This document shows, piece after piece, positions 5,654 to 6,729 of a stretch of 6,729 nucleotides of DNA; positions within the stretch are counted from its first letter, which is position 1; the number at the start of each line of letters is the position of its first letter. The translations under genes were made by a program, and so were the position numbers. The DNA is from Brachyspira pilosicoli (GTDB lineage: Bacteria; Spirochaetota; Brachyspiria; Brachyspirales; Brachyspiraceae). A model generated the notes under the pieces. That model did no database searches, was not told where the DNA came from, and saw only the letters and a list, made by a program, of their open reading frames with translations. The DNA lies in NCBI RefSeq assembly GCF_019402445.1, contig NZ_SRZM01000285.1, positions 1-6,729 of the forward strand. Direction: 5' to 3'.

Positions 5654-6729
5654 TTAAAATTATGTATATCAATATTCTTTTCTAATCTATTTAATTCATC
5701 TTGTAAAAACTCTTTCCATCTATTAGCTCTGAATATTGGAGAAGTTATAAAAATATCTTTATCTCCCCTTCCAGACATATTAACTATTATAACATCATCT
5801 TTAGAGCATTTTTTTGCATACTCTATAGCCTTAGCACCAGCATGAGCACTCTCTAAAGCAAATATAACTCCCTCATGTTTAGCAAATTCTCTAACAGCAT
5901 TAATAGCTTCCATATCTGTAGCACTTAAAAATTTAATTCTTCCAATATCTCCTAAATATGCTAATTGTGGCCCAATTCCCGGATAATCAAGCCCCGCCGA
6001 TATAGACATAGTATCAGATATCTCACCATTTTCTTTTAATATAAACTTACTTTTATACCCCTGAGCAACATGGTCTTTAGCATATTGATTATTCATTCTT
6101 ATAGCATTCTCTCCAATATTTGTACCTATTCCCCCAGCCTCAATAGCTACCAATTCTATATCAGTTTTTTCTATAAAAGGCTCAAAAAAACCTATAGCAT
6201 TAGACCCCCCTCCAACGCATGCAAACATAGATTTTACTTTTAAGTTTTTTTCTGCTATTTGTTTTTCTAATTCTCTTCCTATTATAGATTGAAAAGTCCT
6301 CACTATATCTGGATAAGGACTAGGACCAACAGCACTTCCAAGTAAATAATGAGTGTCATCTAAATCTTTTATCCATTCTTCTAAAGCCGCATCAACTGCA
6401 TCTTTTAATCCTCTAGAGCCTCTTTTAACAGATACAACATTAGCCCCATATAATTCCATAGATGCCACATTAGGTTGCTGCCTGCGTACATCTATATCCC
6501 CCATATATATAGAACATTCTAATCCCAACTTAGCACAAGCTGCCGCAGTAGCAATACCATGCTGACCAGCACCAGTTTCTGCTATTATTTTTTTCTTTCC
6601 CATTCTTTTAGCTAATAATGCCTGACCTATAGAATTATTAATCTTATGTGCTCCAGTATGTGCAAAGCCTTCTAATTTTATATATATTTTAGCACCACCT
6701 ATACTTTCAGATATGTTCTTGGCATACAT
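5650..6729 (-). CDS. trpB: Tryptophan synthase beta chain, N-terminus outside window
   Basis: TrpB is the PLP enzyme that condenses indole with L-serine to give tryptophan, normally in an alpha2beta2 complex with TrpA in the cytoplasm. Visible hallmarks are the PLP lysine in TGAHKIN (Lys29 of the visible part), the catalytic Glu in IAETGAGQHG, RQQPNV, the phosphate-binding loop GGGSNAIG, SAGLDYPGIGPQ and the C-terminal SGRGDKDIF that binds the PLP ring nitrogen through Ser. By recall of the E. coli protein, about 60 N-terminal residues are missing off the right edge, so the Met at 6727-6729 is internal. This is TrpB1 rather than TrpB2 type by these motifs. Oddities: KLEGFAHTGAHK where KREDLxHxGAHK is usual, Leu in GPQLAYL where His is common, and a tail of about 32 residues after SGRGDKDIF. 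No trpA follows downstream. Confidence 0.95.
   Translation of the reverse strand: MYAKNISESIGGAKIYIKLEGFAHTGAHKINNSIGQALLAKRMGKKKIIAETGAGQHGIATAAACAKLGLECSIYMGDIDVRRQQPNVASMELYGANVVSVKRGSRGLKDAVDAALEEWIKDLDDTHYLLGSAVGPSPYPDIVRTFQSIIGRELEKQIAEKNLKVKSMFACVGGGSNAIGFFEPFIEKTDIELVAIEAGGIGTNIGENAIRMNNQYAKDHVAQGYKSKFILKENGEISDTMSISAGLDYPGIGPQLAYLGDIGRIKFLSATDMEAINAVREFAKHEGVIFALESAHAGAKAIEYAKKCSKDDVIIVNMSGRGDKDIFITSPIFRANRWKEFLQDELNRLEKNIDIHNFK

Noticed and set aside
6353..6565. Open frame on the + strand opposite trpB
   Set aside because: It is antisense to highly conserved TrpB segments and has no domain or ribosome binding site.
6727..6729. Met codon at the right edge as the trpB start
   Set aside because: It falls at about residue 60 of the family and follows the N-terminal region known from TrpB, so it is an internal Met at the window boundary.

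Overview
The window looks like chromosomal DNA from a very AT-rich, diderm bacterium. The best guess is the spirochaete genus Brachyspira. This rests on the strongly A/T-ending codon use, the large ankyrin-repeat gene, the short spirochaete-style lipoprotein signal peptides and the AT-only intergenic regions. The genus is an inference from style and was not tested by alignment. No tRNA, rRNA, CRISPR array, insertion sequence or phage gene was seen.

Left part (+ strand): a long ankyrin-repeat protein gene runs off the left edge. Its frame stays open from base 3 through a poly-asparagine tract coded by an AAT repeat and then a membrane segment, so the first ATG inside the window (base 159) is not the real start. 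After about 70 bases holding a plausible promoter come two ABC-transporter ATPases of the OppD/OppF (DppD/DppF) type, 11 bases apart. No permease or substrate-binding gene accompanies them here.

Middle (- strand): two tandem lipoproteins, 3 bases apart, share a related N-terminal half that resembles a fibronectin type III fold. They look like diverged copies of one gene. The downstream one ends exactly against the end of the oppF-type gene with no spacer, so the two transcripts converge. The upstream one has a good sigma70-like promoter whose -10 box lies only 6 bases from the ATG, which suggests a leaderless mRNA.

Right part (- strand): the C-terminal five-sixths of a tryptophan synthase beta chain (trpB) runs off the right edge. 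It is followed by AT-rich hairpins that may terminate its transcript. No trpA follows it.

The three blocks (ankyrin and peptide-type transporter ATPases, lipoprotein pair, trpB) show no obvious shared pathway. I do not see a clear new multi-gene system. The most notable items are the membrane-anchored ankyrin protein, the lipoprotein pair with its possible leaderless promoter, and the ATPase pair separated from its membrane partners.
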